This document shows, in pieces, positions 1-8,077 of a stretch of 30,342 nt of DNA. The first letter of the stretch is position 1. Each line of letters begins with the position of its first letter. Under the pieces are notes generated by a model, which saw nothing but the letters and a program-made list of their open reading frames with translations, was not told the DNA's origin and searched no databases. Source of the DNA: JADFRG01 sp046759305 (GTDB lineage: Bacteria > Chloroflexota > Anaerolineae > Anaerolineales > E44-bin32); assembly GCA_046759305.1 (NCBI GenBank), contig JBHIBY010000032.1:1-30342 (forward strand). The letters are read 5' to 3'. The position numbers and the translations under genes are program-made.

Positions 1-68
1 GGTTGGATCGATAACAACTCGCTGGAGCGGGTAGACAGGGTGCCCGGAACGCTCGGGAGTGAAGGGAC

Positions 69-845
69 TCAGGAGCCCGGGAGAAGCAGGATGTTAGTGA
101 GGACCATCAGAAGCAGAAAACCGGCCATGGTTGCAAGAGCGCTGGCGAGGCGCTCAGAGGAGTCGGCGCGGCTTTCGGGGATCATCTCACTGAACACGAG
201 GAAAAACATCGCGCCCGCGGCTAAGCCAAATGCGAACGGAAGAAATGGTTCGAAGACCTTGACTGCCAGGAAGGCCGGAATTGCTGCAACGGGCTGGGGT
301 GCGCTGGATAAGATCGCCCAGCCAATGCACTTCCATGCACTGACGCCAGCGGCTCTTAGTGGGAGCGAGACCGCCACACCCTCGGGGATATTGTGAATGG
401 CGATGGCGACGGCAACCAACACCCCGAGTGCAGCTTCGCCGGATCCGTAGGCAACCCCAATCGCAAGTCCTTCGGGAAAACTGTGCAAGAACATGGTGCC
501 GAGAATCAGGGCAATCCGTGCACCACCCTGAGCATCGGGCGCCGGAATGGGAATGCCGCGCTCGTCATGTTCGTGTCCACTGAGGTAGACGGAGGCCAGC
601 CCAAAGAGAACGGTTCCAGCCAAGACACCAAGCGCGACCGGAGGAATACCTCCCCGGGTAACTCCCGGGATAATGAGATTGAAGACTGAGGCGGAGAGCA
701 TAATTCCGCCAGCAAAGGCCCATCCGAGGCGCGCCAGACTGCCGGGGAAGCGGCGAACGAACACGAAAGGTAACGCGCCTAGACCGGTTGCCAGCATCGT
801 GATACTGGCGGCGATGACTGCGTCTGCGAGCGTTGGTTCTGTCAC
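69..845 (-). CDS. ZIP-family divalent metal transporter
   Basis: Inner-membrane ZIP (ZupT-like) permease, expected to move Zn2+, Fe2+ or Mn2+ into the cytoplasm. The 258-residue product is almost entirely hydrophobic, with about eight membrane segments. The two family signature helices are clear: HSFPEGLAIG (His121, Glu125) and HNIPEGVAVS (His151, Glu155), which form the binuclear metal site. Between them is a short His/acid loop, SGHEHDERG (89-97), typical of the ZIP variable loop. The start is GTG at 845: an in-frame TAG lies six codons upstream and there is no alternative start between them. No good ribosome-binding site is seen (a GAGG about 15 nt upstream is too far). It is divergent from the gene at 978. 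The exact metal cannot be read from sequence; the DtxR-type regulator at 3495 is a plausible controller, but no operator is visible here. Confidence 0.9.
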   Translation of the reverse strand: MTEPTLADAVIAASITMLATGLGALPFVFVRRFPGSLARLGWAFAGGIMLSASVFNLIIPGVTRGGIPPVALGVLAGTVLFGLASVYLSGHEHDERGIPIPAPDAQGGARIALILGTMFLHSFPEGLAIGVAYGSGEAALGVLVAVAIAIHNIPEGVAVSLPLRAAGVSAWKCIGWAILSSAPQPVAAIPAFLAVKVFEPFLPFAFGLAAGAMFFLVFSEMIPESRADSSERLASALATMAGFLLLMVLTNILLLPGS

Positions 846-964
846 GGTTCGGGTCGGCTACCTCTAGTCTGTAGAATTGTTACGCTATTACCCGCATAAC
901 GCAATGTGCTCGATGTGCAACATCCGGACTGGTGAGATAGACCATCCCGGATACTCGCACTTGC

Positions 965-970
965 TATAGG
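965..970 (+). promoter_or_regulatory. Possible -10 element, 7 nt before the ATG at 978
   Basis: TATAGG lies seven bases before the ATG at 978, so transcription would start at or next to the start codon. No convincing -35 is visible. It is listed because the same geometry recurs at 11285, 20496 and 25006. Confidence 0.3.
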
Positions 971-977
971 GTCTCAG

Positions 978-2498
978 ATGCGTGATAGTTCGACCATGTC
1001 TGTTCGTACTCGGCTGCGCTCCGCGTTAGAGTTCGTGGTCTGGGGAATTTTGCTTGGCCTGGCGTACGGTCAAGCACCGCTCTACACCTCTAACCAAAAC
1101 CAGTACTTCCTCCACGGCCTGGCTCAGGCAGGACAGGGACTGCTGGCGGAGGATTGGCTCGCTAACACCACAGATCCAACTCCGGTTTTTACCTGGCTGG
1201 TAGTTGTAACCGCGCGCTATCTTCCCCGAGCCACCTTCTACTTCTACTACTTCTTGCTGTTCGCGGTTTATATCTACAGCCTGCACCGCATCGCAAACCG
1301 ATTCTTTGAAGACCGCTCAAGGAGCACGCGTTGGGTCTTTCTGAGCCTGATCTTCGCCACGCACTCTGCAGCGATGCATGTGATTCTGAGCCGAGGGGTC
1401 GGCGGAGACTGGGAGTACTTGTTCGATGGCGGATTTGCCGGTCAGAGGCTACTCGGCACCGTACTGCAACCAAGCAGCTTTGGCGTGTTCTTGCTGCTCT
1501 CGGTTCAGCAATTCCTCGAAGATCGTCCCTACCGCGCGGTCCTGGCAGCCGCCCTTGCGGCCACGGTACATCCAACCTACTTGATGAGCGCGGCCGTACT
1601 TACCGTTGCGTACCTATTGGTCGAGTTACGTGCAGGAAAGGGATTCAAGCGGCCGGTCCGGATCGGTGGCCTTGCCCTGATCCTGGTGCTGCCCGTTCTG
1701 GCCTACTCCTACAGCTCGTTTCTTCCTTCTGAGGCAGATGCGCGGGAAGTCTTGGTGCACTTCCGCCTCCCGGCGCACGCCGTCGTATCCTTATGGTTCG
1801 GCGCGACAACCGTCGCAACCGCGGTTCTCATCGGCCTGGCCGCGTACCTGGTGAGAGACACGCAGCTCTGGCCGGTCCTGCTAATCTCAATAGCGGTCGG
1901 AGTTGCACTCACTTCGCTTCAGCTCCTCACCGGGAGCGATACCCTGGCGTTGCTCTTCCCGTGGCGGTTATCCACCTATCTGGCACCAATATCAACTGCC
2001 GTTCTCGTCGCATGGTTTGCGGCGTGGCTGATTGAGCGCACGGGTAGTCGTCTTGCTCCAATCGCCAGCGTGTTGGTGATCGTTCTGTCGATTTTCTTCG
2101 GTCTGGCCTGGATGGTGATCCAGGATCTTCAACAACGAATCACGCCTGAGCGCGCCCTTTTCGCACAGGTCGCGGAAACCGCACGTTCGGGGGAGACCTA
2201 TGCGATTCCCCCGAATCTGCAAGACTTCAGACTGGAGACCGGCGCGCCGATCCTTGCCGATTTCAAGTCCATCCCCTACCGCAGGGGCGAGGTGATCAGT
2301 TGGCACGACCGGGTGCGCCACCTTCAATGGTTCTACCGGGCCAAGATAGATTGTGGGCTGATGGAAAACTTTGTGGCCGAGTTTGGCGTGACGCATATGG
2401 TGCTAGGGCCCGAGCAGCTAGGGCAGAACTGCCCGGAAATGCGTGAGACCTACAACGATGGGTACTACGCGATCTATCAGTTGGAGCCCTTGCCCTGA
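978..2498 (+). CDS. Polytopic membrane protein of unknown function
   Basis: A 506-residue protein with roughly ten to eleven hydrophobic segments from residue ~16 to ~385, followed by a soluble C-terminal part (~390-506) that ends close to the stop. Recognisable stretches are an N-terminal aromatic/Asn loop (YTSNQNQYFLHGLAQ, about residues 35-49) and a loop with DWLANTTDPTP. The long external first loop followed by many membrane spans resembles GT-C-type glycosyltransferases or DUF6798-like proteins. I see no diagnostic catalytic motif, so this is only a structural impression. The start could be the ATG at 978 or the one at 996 (Met7). Neither has a Shine-Dalgarno sequence, which fits a leaderless transcript from the TATAGG at 965. 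It is followed after 27 nt by mutM on the same strand, so the two may be co-transcribed. Confidence 0.75.
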   Translation: MRDSSTMSVRTRLRSALEFVVWGILLGLAYGQAPLYTSNQNQYFLHGLAQAGQGLLAEDWLANTTDPTPVFTWLVVVTARYLPRATFYFYYFLLFAVYIYSLHRIANRFFEDRSRSTRWVFLSLIFATHSAAMHVILSRGVGGDWEYLFDGGFAGQRLLGTVLQPSSFGVFLLLSVQQFLEDRPYRAVLAAALAATVHPTYLMSAAVLTVAYLLVELRAGKGFKRPVRIGGLALILVLPVLAYSYSSFLPSEADAREVLVHFRLPAHAVVSLWFGATTVATAVLIGLAAYLVRDTQLWPVLLISIAVGVALTSLQLLTGSDTLALLFPWRLSTYLAPISTAVLVAWFAAWLIERTGSRLAPIASVLVIVLSIFFGLAWMVIQDLQQRITPERALFAQVAETARSGETYAIPPNLQDFRLETGAPILADFKSIPYRRGEVISWHDRVRHLQWFYRAKIDCGLMENFVAEFGVTHMVLGPEQLGQNCPEMRETYNDGYYAIYQLEPLP

Positions 2499-2525
2499 TC
2501 TCGACCGCCAAGGGGTCTGTGCAAA

Positions 2526-3362
2526 TTGCCTGAGCTCCCGGAGCTGGAAGTCGTGCGCGACGTTCTCCAGGCGCGGTTGGGCGGGCGGGTCGTGGAGCTG
2601 GTAACGCTATCCGGTCGCGGAGGGCCGATTGTGGCACGCGACCTGACCGGGAGCGGCTTCTCAGATAGCCTCACCGGTGCCCGGGTCGATAAGATCAGCC
2701 GCCAGGGAAAGTTCCTAATCTTCAATCTCCAACGTGAAGTACCGATTCACCTAGTCGTCAATCCGAAACTGACAGGACGGCTTCAGCTTGCGGAACCGGG
2801 GGGCAAGAAGGCGGGCCCCGTCCACGTCACCCTGCATTTCAGCGACCCCAAAGAAGAGCTTCGATATGTGGATCAAAAGCGCATGGGCCAGCTTTACCTG
2901 ACCACGGACCTTGCCCAAATCCCAACCTACTCCAACATGGGACCTGATGCTCTGCGGATCTCTCAGCAGGAGTTCGTCACGCGACTGAAACGGTTCCGAG
3001 GCGAGATCAAAGGCGTCCTTGCCCGCGAACAGTTTGTGGCAGGCATCGGCAACGCGTACGCCGACGAGATCTTGTGGAAGGCAAGAATCCATCCGTACCG
3101 CAAACGCACCGAACTGAGCTCGGAAGAGATCGAAGCTCTGTTCCACGCTACGCGGGAGACGTTGCTCCAATCAATCGACAAGGTGCGCGAGGCGATGGGT
3201 GAGGATGTGCATCTCAAGCCCCGCGACTTCTTTGCCGTCCACATGCGGGGTGGCGAAGTCTGTCCACGCTGCGGTGGGAAGGTCTCTGAGGTCACTGCCG
3301 GTGGAAAGATCACCAATTTTTGCAGGACCTGCCAGCCTGGTGGGTTGATTCGAGGGATGTAG
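2526..3362 (+). CDS. mutM: Formamidopyrimidine-DNA glycosylase
   Basis: Base-excision repair enzyme that removes 8-oxoguanine and formamidopyrimidines and cuts the abasic site by beta/delta elimination. The 278-residue length is normal. The N-terminus PELPELEVV, which supplies the catalytic Pro and Glu after Met removal, fixes the start at a TTG codon. The Lys of RQGKFL (Lys62) matches the conserved phosphate-binding/catalytic Lys. A C-terminal zinc finger is complete (Cys246, Cys249, Cys266, Cys269, ending CRTCQ). One oddity is that the Arg normally found in the finger loop (QRATFYC in E. coli) is Lys261 here (GKITNFC), a conservative change at a residue that contacts the lesion phosphate. 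An eight-residue tail follows the last CQ. It lies 27 nt after the membrane-protein gene and has no separate promoter that I can see. Confidence 0.95.
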   Translation: MPELPELEVVRDVLQARLGGRVVELVTLSGRGGPIVARDLTGSGFSDSLTGARVDKISRQGKFLIFNLQREVPIHLVVNPKLTGRLQLAEPGGKKAGPVHVTLHFSDPKEELRYVDQKRMGQLYLTTDLAQIPTYSNMGPDALRISQQEFVTRLKRFRGEIKGVLAREQFVAGIGNAYADEILWKARIHPYRKRTELSSEEIEALFHATRETLLQSIDKVREAMGEDVHLKPRDFFAVHMRGGEVCPRCGGKVSEVTAGGKITNFCRTCQPGGLIRGM

Positions 3363-3426
3363 GATCGATGCTCCGCCGGAAATCAGGCAGGGTGCTTGCC
3401 GCCCAAGGTGCGCGATCTCACGCCGC

Positions 3427-3455
3427 TTGACAATTGCTACCCCAAAAGGTATATC
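3427..3455 (+). promoter_or_regulatory. Sigma70-type promoter of the DtxR-family gene
   Basis: A perfect TTGACA (3427-3432) is followed after 17 nt by TATATC (3450-3455). The predicted transcription start is about 3462, giving a 5' leader of about 33 nt before the ATG at 3495. Confidence 0.75.
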
Positions 3456-3465
3456 TATCTTAGAT

Positions 3466-3479
3466 TTAGGTGCGCCTAA
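3466..3479 (+). promoter_or_regulatory. Putative DtxR/MntR-type operator overlapping the transcription start
   Basis: TTAGGTGCGCCTAA is an inverted repeat with five perfect outer pairs on each side. It carries the TTAGG/CCTAA half-sites of DtxR/IdeR-type operators and sits 10 bp downstream of the -10 element, where a bound repressor would block initiation. The natural reading is metal-dependent autoregulation of the gene at 3495. Confidence 0.65.
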
Positions 3480-3494
3480 TTTTTGGTGTAACGG

Positions 3495-4160
3495 ATGCAG
3501 ACACAGGCGGTTGAAGACTATCTAAAGACCATCTATGAGCTCCAGGAAGAGGGCGGCAAGGTATCCACCACCCGCTTGTCGGAGCGGCTGGGCGTAGCGC
3601 CAGCCTCGGTAACCGGCATGGTCAAGAAGCTGGCCAGCATGAAGCTGGTTGCCCACGAACCTTACCAGGGTGTCGAGCTAACCTCGGCCGGAGCGAAAAT
3701 CGCCCTGGAGGTGGTCCGCCACCATCGCCTGGTTGAGAGCTATCTGGCGGAGGCGCTCGGGGTTCCCTGGGATAAGGTCCATGAAGAGGCCGACCGCTGG
3801 GAGCACGTGCTCTCAGAGGAGATGGAAGACCTAATGGATAACAAGCTTGGCCACCCCACCACAGATCCCCACGGAGCGCCGATCCCCTCGCGGGACGGGA
3901 CTATGCCGAAGTCCAACCTCCGCCGACTTTCCGAACTTGAGCCCGGCGAAGCCGCTATGATCGCTGAGGTCAGCGACCATGATGCAGAGCTACTGCGGTA
4001 TCTCGGTGATTTAGGTTTATTTCCTAGAACCGAAGTGAGCGTGATTTCCAGTGCTCCTTTCGATGGCCCCGTAACCGTCAGGATTAACGGTAACGAGCAT
4101 GCACTCGGACGAGAGGTCGCCAGTCACATCCTCGTCGAACCTCTTCCCAAATTGAGATAG
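3495..4160 (+). CDS. DtxR/MntR-family metal-dependent transcriptional regulator
   Basis: Cytoplasmic DNA-binding repressor that senses Fe2+ or Mn2+. The 221-residue protein has the full three-part layout. An N-terminal winged helix runs over residues ~1-70 (TRLSERLGVAPASVTGMVKKL is the recognition region). A dimerisation and metal-binding domain spans ~71-140 (HHRLVESYLAEALG, then EEADRWEHVLSEEMEDLM, which supplies the acidic and His ligands). A C-terminal FeoA/SH3-like domain covers ~145-220. Short MntR proteins lack that last domain, so this is the longer DtxR/IdeR-like type. The ATG start begins the conserved first helix (VEDYLKTIYEL). It has its own promoter and operator upstream and a strong terminator downstream, so it is monocistronic. 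Fe versus Mn specificity is not decided. Likely targets in the window are the ZIP gene and the ABC transporter at 11301, but neither shows an obvious copy of the operator. Confidence 0.93.
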   Translation: MQTQAVEDYLKTIYELQEEGGKVSTTRLSERLGVAPASVTGMVKKLASMKLVAHEPYQGVELTSAGAKIALEVVRHHRLVESYLAEALGVPWDKVHEEADRWEHVLSEEMEDLMDNKLGHPTTDPHGAPIPSRDGTMPKSNLRRLSELEPGEAAMIAEVSDHDAELLRYLGDLGLFPRTEVSVISSAPFDGPVTVRINGNEHALGREVASHILVEPLPKLR

Positions 4161-4203
4161 AGATTTACCAAAGCTGATACTTCGTAAAATCTGATCTTCA
4201 CAG

Positions 4204-4232
4204 GGCACACCTGCGCGTGTGCCTTTTTTTTT
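4204..4232 (+). terminator. Rho-independent terminator after the DtxR-family gene
   Basis: Stem GGCACAC (4204-4210) pairs with GTGTGCC (4217-4223) around a 6-nt loop, followed directly by nine T (4224-4232). Confidence 0.9.
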
Positions 4233-4279
4233 CGTAAATGAGAGTGACCAGCGACCCCTGAGTCCCCAGCATACCCAGG

Positions 4280-4288
4280 TGATACAAT
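4280..4288 (+). promoter_or_regulatory. Extended -10 promoter for the gene at 4313
   Basis: TGATACAAT fits the extended -10 pattern TGn-TATAAT with one mismatch. No good -35 is visible. The predicted start is near 4295, about 18 nt before the GTG at 4313. Confidence 0.5.
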
Positions 4289-4312
4289 CCGGCGGATTCT
4301 CGGAAACCGCCA

Positions 4313-5728
4313 GTGCGCCCCCGATCCGGTCATCTCACGCTTGTTCTGATGCTTCTGGCTCTCTCAGGGCTGGCCTGCAATTTCGCATATGGTGTTATCG
4401 AGGAGATTTCGCTAGGGGACGAAGAGCCCTCGGTATTGCCCGCCCCAATATCAGGCGAGACCCCGCTTGAAACCCCCATAGAACCCCGGGTTGATGAAGT
4501 GCCAACTGACCCCATCCCTGCTCCAGAAGAAACGCTACCCCCTGAAGTTATTGAACAAATGGAGCAAATTGAGACCGAAGTCGTACTGCTGCGAGGCCTG
4601 CAACCGAGCGGTCCCGTCGACCGCACACTCTTGTCTGAAGAAGGCCTGAGGGATTATGTGGTCAACGACTTCTTCGGAGAATACACCCGCGAGGAGAGCG
4701 AAGACGACGCACGCACACTTGCTCTGCTCGGCTTGCTCGAATCCGATTTCAATCTCTTTGACCTTTACCTGGATTTTTACAGTGAAGGATTAGCCGGCTT
4801 CTACGATCCGGACGTTCGTGAGATGTTTGTGGTGCAGGATTCGCAATTTGGCGGACCGGAACGGCTAACCTACGCCCACGAGTATGCGCATGTTCTGCAA
4901 GATCAAGTTTTCGACATTCGAGAGGGCTTGGACTGGAGCGATGAAGCCTGCGAGGACGAAAGCGAGCGCTGCGCAGCGGTCCAGGCATTAATCGAGGGTG
5001 ACGCTACGCTGCTAGAAGAACGGTGGCTGCTCACCTATGCCTCCGATGCCGACTTTCAACAGCTGCTCGACTTCTACGACTCATACTCAAGCCCAACCTT
5101 TGATTCGGCTCCCGAGTACCTGAAACGGGATTTCTTGTTCCCGTATTCAACCGGTTTTGAGTTTGTGGAAGGTGTTTTCCTGGACGGTGGCTGGGCGGCG
5201 GTCGACGCACTGTATGCTAATCCGCCGGTTTCGACCGAACAGATACTGCATCCGGAGCGGTATCCGCGTGACACGCCGGTCGACCTGGTCGTGCCGGAGC
5301 TTCTTGACACATTGGGGCCGGCGTGGCGAGAGCTGGATCGGGATGTGCTCGGCGAATGGTTCACGTTCTTGACGCTCACGGAGTATCTACCCGAAGAGCT
5401 GGTGCAGCCGGCAGCGGAAGGCTGGGGCGGCGACTACTACCTTGCCTTAAGCAACGATGAAGAGGGGCATGAAGTGCTTGTGCTTGGATCCGCCTGGGAC
5501 ACAGTGCGTGACGCACACGACTTCTATGGTGCTTTCCGCGACTATGGCGATGCTCGGTTCGGAGAACGGACGCTCTCTTCGACAACCCGCTCCATATGGG
5601 AATCGCGAAGCCAGTGGAGCTCTATCGAAATCATCGGCGACCAGACCCTATGGATACTGGCGCCCAATATTGAGGTCGGTGAGACGATTCGCGAATCGCT
5701 TGCCTTTCCTGCCGAGCGCGCCGAGTAA
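4313..5728 (+). CDS. Exported HExxH putative metallopeptidase, probable lipoprotein
   Basis: A 471-residue protein that begins with a short hydrophobic signal (LTLVLMLLALSGLAC). Cys22 is a plausible lipid-attachment site, although Gly at -3 makes the lipobox imperfect. A Pro/Glu-rich linker (~40-80) follows, then a globular domain with HEYAH (His189, Glu190, His193), the HExxH zinc-protease motif. IEGDATLLEE (Glu228) sits about 35 residues later, where a third ligand would be expected. The FYDP stretch just before the motif and the long C-terminal region resemble a family of uncharacterised actinobacterial and chloroflexal secreted proteins. I do not recognise a named peptidase family. The start is GTG and the signal begins immediately after it. 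It is monocistronic, with an extended -10 promoter upstream. It probably acts outside the membrane; the substrate is unknown. Confidence 0.8.
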   Translation: MRPRSGHLTLVLMLLALSGLACNFAYGVIEEISLGDEEPSVLPAPISGETPLETPIEPRVDEVPTDPIPAPEETLPPEVIEQMEQIETEVVLLRGLQPSGPVDRTLLSEEGLRDYVVNDFFGEYTREESEDDARTLALLGLLESDFNLFDLYLDFYSEGLAGFYDPDVREMFVVQDSQFGGPERLTYAHEYAHVLQDQVFDIREGLDWSDEACEDESERCAAVQALIEGDATLLEERWLLTYASDADFQQLLDFYDSYSSPTFDSAPEYLKRDFLFPYSTGFEFVEGVFLDGGWAAVDALYANPPVSTEQILHPERYPRDTPVDLVVPELLDTLGPAWRELDRDVLGEWFTFLTLTEYLPEELVQPAAEGWGGDYYLALSNDEEGHEVLVLGSAWDTVRDAHDFYGAFRDYGDARFGERTLSSTTRSIWESRSQWSSIEIIGDQTLWILAPNIEVGETIRESLAFPAERAE

Positions 5729-5762
5729 TTTTTTTACAAAAACGGGCTGCCCTGCAGCCCGT
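5729..5762 (-). terminator. Rho-independent terminator of the leftward tyrosine-catabolism operon
   Basis: A perfect 9-bp stem, ACGGGCTGC (5742-5750) with GCAGCCCGT (5754-5762), and a 3-nt loop. Read on the minus strand it is followed by TTTTTG and then an A-rich stretch, the usual terminator layout. On the plus strand the bases after the stem are not T-rich, so it mainly serves the gene at 5788-6974. Confidence 0.8.
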
Positions 5763-5787
5763 CTCCCTAAGTCTTTCCCAGTCCCAG

Positions 5788-6974
5788 CTAACCTGTTGTC
5801 GTTCCCTCTCTTGGCTCTTCGATATCCTCGAGCCACGAGGCCTGGTACTCGCGCTTCTCCAACTCTTGCGCTCCCACCGTCACGTCCAGAGGACGGAAGG
5901 TGTCCACCATCACGGCTAATTCGTCCGTACGATCCTTACCGATTGAAGCCTCTGTGGCTCCCGGTTGAGGCCCATGCGGTAGTCCGCTTGGCTGAAGCGT
6001 TATGTCGTAACGATCGATCCCTTTGCGAGACATGAAGTTTCCATCGCAATAGTAGATCACCTCGTCCGAGTTGACATTCGAGTGGCTGTAGGGCGCCGGA
6101 ATCGCCTGCGGATGATAGTCGAACATGCGCGGCACAAAGGAACAGACTACAAAGTTCCATCCTTGAAAGGTCTGGTGGATGGGCGGCGGGAGGTGAACCA
6201 TGCCGGTGCGGGGCTCGTAGTCGTGGATGTTGAAGATCCAGGGATAGATAAAACCATCCCAACCCACTACGTCAAACGGATGGTAGTCCAGTGAATGGCG
6301 TGTGATAGTGTCTCGTACCTTCACATGCACTTCGTGCTCGCCGCTCTCGTCGATAGTCTCCAGCTCCAACGGTACGCGGATATCGCGCTCCGTAGACGGT
6401 GCGAATTCTGTCAGCTGCCCGTGCGTGTTTCGATAGCGTTTTGGCGGCTCTATTTGAGAGCCGATTCGATCACAAAGAAGCGTGCTTCTCCCTCCAGCTC
6501 CATGATCCAGGTGATTCCGAATGGGATCACGATGTAATCGCCCTCGTGGAACGGCATTTTGCCAAATTGAGTGCGAAGCACCCCCGAACCTTCATGGGTG
6601 AACCACACCTCATAAGCCTGCGCGTTGCGAAAGAAATAGTCCATGCTCTGATTGGACCGGCTTACGCCGAGCGTTACATCGCTGTTGCCTATGAGTGTTC
6701 GGCGAGCGGCCACGGGATCGCCCCCCATCGGCACTTCGGACGTGGTGAAGGCGCGATGCTTCAGAGGTCCGTAGTCGGCATACTCCAGGCCGGCAGGTCC
6801 GAGCACTTCCGACGCGCTCACCCTTGGAGGCATATTGTGGTGATACAGGATGGACTGGATGCCATCAAAACCCTCCAGGCCCATCACTTCCTCCCGATAT
6901 AATCCCCCGTCAGGTTTACGAAACTGGGTATGCCGCTTCTGCGGCATTTCGCCCAGTCGATGGTAAAACGGCAT
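5788..6974 (-). pseudogene. hmgA: Homogentisate 1,2-dioxygenase, broken by a one-base frameshift
   Basis: Homogentisate dioxygenase opens the homogentisate ring to maleylacetoacetate with Fe2+. Codons from ATG 6974 read MPFYHRLGEMP and run 174 residues to a TAG at 6450-6452 (end ESALK). The homologous protein continues without a gap in the -1 frame as IEPPKRYRNTHGQL, through the HPFDVVGWDGFIYPW signature, to 5788. Adding one A to the AAA at 6453-6455 restores a single 395-residue protein of the short bacterial type. The C-terminal cupin keeps the ligands: PYSHSNVNSDE (His298, with Asp304/Glu305 where human HGD has Glu341) and LPHGPQPG (His334), numbered on the restored protein. A good ribosome-binding site (AAAGGAG, 8 nt before ATG) and a terminator frame the gene. 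The lesion could be a real deletion or an error in a short A run. No canonical slippery heptamer is present. Confidence 0.85.
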
Positions 6975-6991
6975 TCTGGCTCTCCTTTGGG

Positions 6992-7993
6992 TTAATTCGT
7001 TCGGGCGCCAATGCGGTTGCGCAAGACTCCCAAGCGTTCGATTTCAAGCTCTACGGAATCTCCGACCTGCAGCCACGGGCCCTTCCCCTCGGTCAACTCC
7101 AGCAAGCTCCCGCTTCCAACCGTGCCCGAACCGATGATGTCGCCCGGCATCAAGGTCACATCGGCGGAGGCACGCTCAATCATCTGTCCAAAAGAATAAT
7201 GGATCTCCTTCCAATTTCCGCTTGATCGTTCCGTATCGTTTACCCGCGCTGCCATTGAAAGATCGTAGACACCCGGACGCTCCGCGGCGCAATCGGACAG
7301 TTCGTCCGGAGTAACAATCGCCGGCCCGATGGATGAGGCAAAATCCTTGCCCTTTGCTGGGCCGAGCCCCACAGACATCTCCCTTCGCTGTTCGTCTCTG
7401 GCCGACCAGTCGTTGAGGATGGTGTAGCCGAAGATGTGCTGCTCGGCTTGCTCGGCTGAAATGTCTCGGCCGACTGCTCCGATCACGCATGCCACCTCGA
7501 GCTCGTAATCTAAAGCTTTGGAATAGCCGGGATACGGTACGCTCTCCTCAGGTCCGTAAATCAAACTTGCATTTGAAAAGTAGAAGACCGGAATCTCGTA
7601 CCACTCTTTTGGCACCTCGCGATCGCGGATCGCGTACCCAGACTTGACATGCGCTTCGAAGGCATAGAAGTCTCGCAGACTCATAGGCCTGGGCAGCGGA
7701 GGGTATAGCACTACGTCCGCCACCCGGTGGGCCACAGATTCCCGTCCCGCCCCAACCGCCTTCGACGGGTCGACGCCCTCCAGACTAGCCATGAGCCTTA
7801 CCAGGTATCCTTGCGCATCTACGCCTAAATGAATGAGCTCCAACAGCGTGGGAGGAATGGGCTCTGCAGGCAGGGATATTGCGCCTTGAGCCCATGTTCG
7901 GGCTGCCTGCAGATCGACGACCATGTCCTCGCGCATCGCCCCCAGGCGTGGTTTCCTGAGCGAATCGGGTAAAGCAAATGTCACGTAGCGCAT
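6992..7993 (-). CDS. Fumarylacetoacetate hydrolase family protein
   Basis: Metal-dependent hydrolase of carbon-carbon bonds in acyl-pyruvates; its position in this cluster points to fumarylacetoacetate as substrate (to fumarate and acetoacetate). The 333-residue protein has an N-terminal FAH_N-like part and the catalytic fold from ~90 on. The catalytic set lines up with mammalian FAH: Asp108 and His115 in DFYAFEAH, Glu164 and Glu166 in DYELEV, Asp195 in ILNDWSARD, and Lys216 in GPAKGKDF. It is intact, unlike the two dioxygenases beside it. The ATG start at 7993 opens MRYVTFALPD. It lies 84 nt after the dioxygenase at 8078 and 17 nt before the one at 6974, so it belongs to the same transcript. 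Related family members act on other acylpyruvates, so the assignment rests on context. No maleylacetoacetate isomerase gene is present. Confidence 0.9.
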   Translation of the reverse strand: MRYVTFALPDSLRKPRLGAMREDMVVDLQAARTWAQGAISLPAEPIPPTLLELIHLGVDAQGYLVRLMASLEGVDPSKAVGAGRESVAHRVADVVLYPPLPRPMSLRDFYAFEAHVKSGYAIRDREVPKEWYEIPVFYFSNASLIYGPEESVPYPGYSKALDYELEVACVIGAVGRDISAEQAEQHIFGYTILNDWSARDEQRREMSVGLGPAKGKDFASSIGPAIVTPDELSDCAAERPGVYDLSMAARVNDTERSSGNWKEIHYSFGQMIERASADVTLMPGDIIGSGTVGSGSLLELTEGKGPWLQVGDSVELEIERLGVLRNRIGARTN

Positions 7994-8077
7994 GAGTGGT
8001 TGTCCCTAGAGGTCAATCGAAGCCGGGGCTTGAGTCCCCTCTCGGCGGCTCCTGGTTTTTTGTGGTCGGTCAGCGGC

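Noticed and set aside
1..68. Possible gene end at the left edge
   Set aside because: Too short to assign; no motif or convincing frame is visible.
5457..6035. Open frame of 192 codons on the plus strand
   Set aside because: Spans the end of the HExxH gene, a terminator and the homogentisate dioxygenase in the wrong frame; no family features.
6440..6470. Programmed -1 ribosomal frameshift in homogentisate dioxygenase
   Set aside because: No slippery heptamer and no strong downstream hairpin; a single missing A is the simpler explanation.
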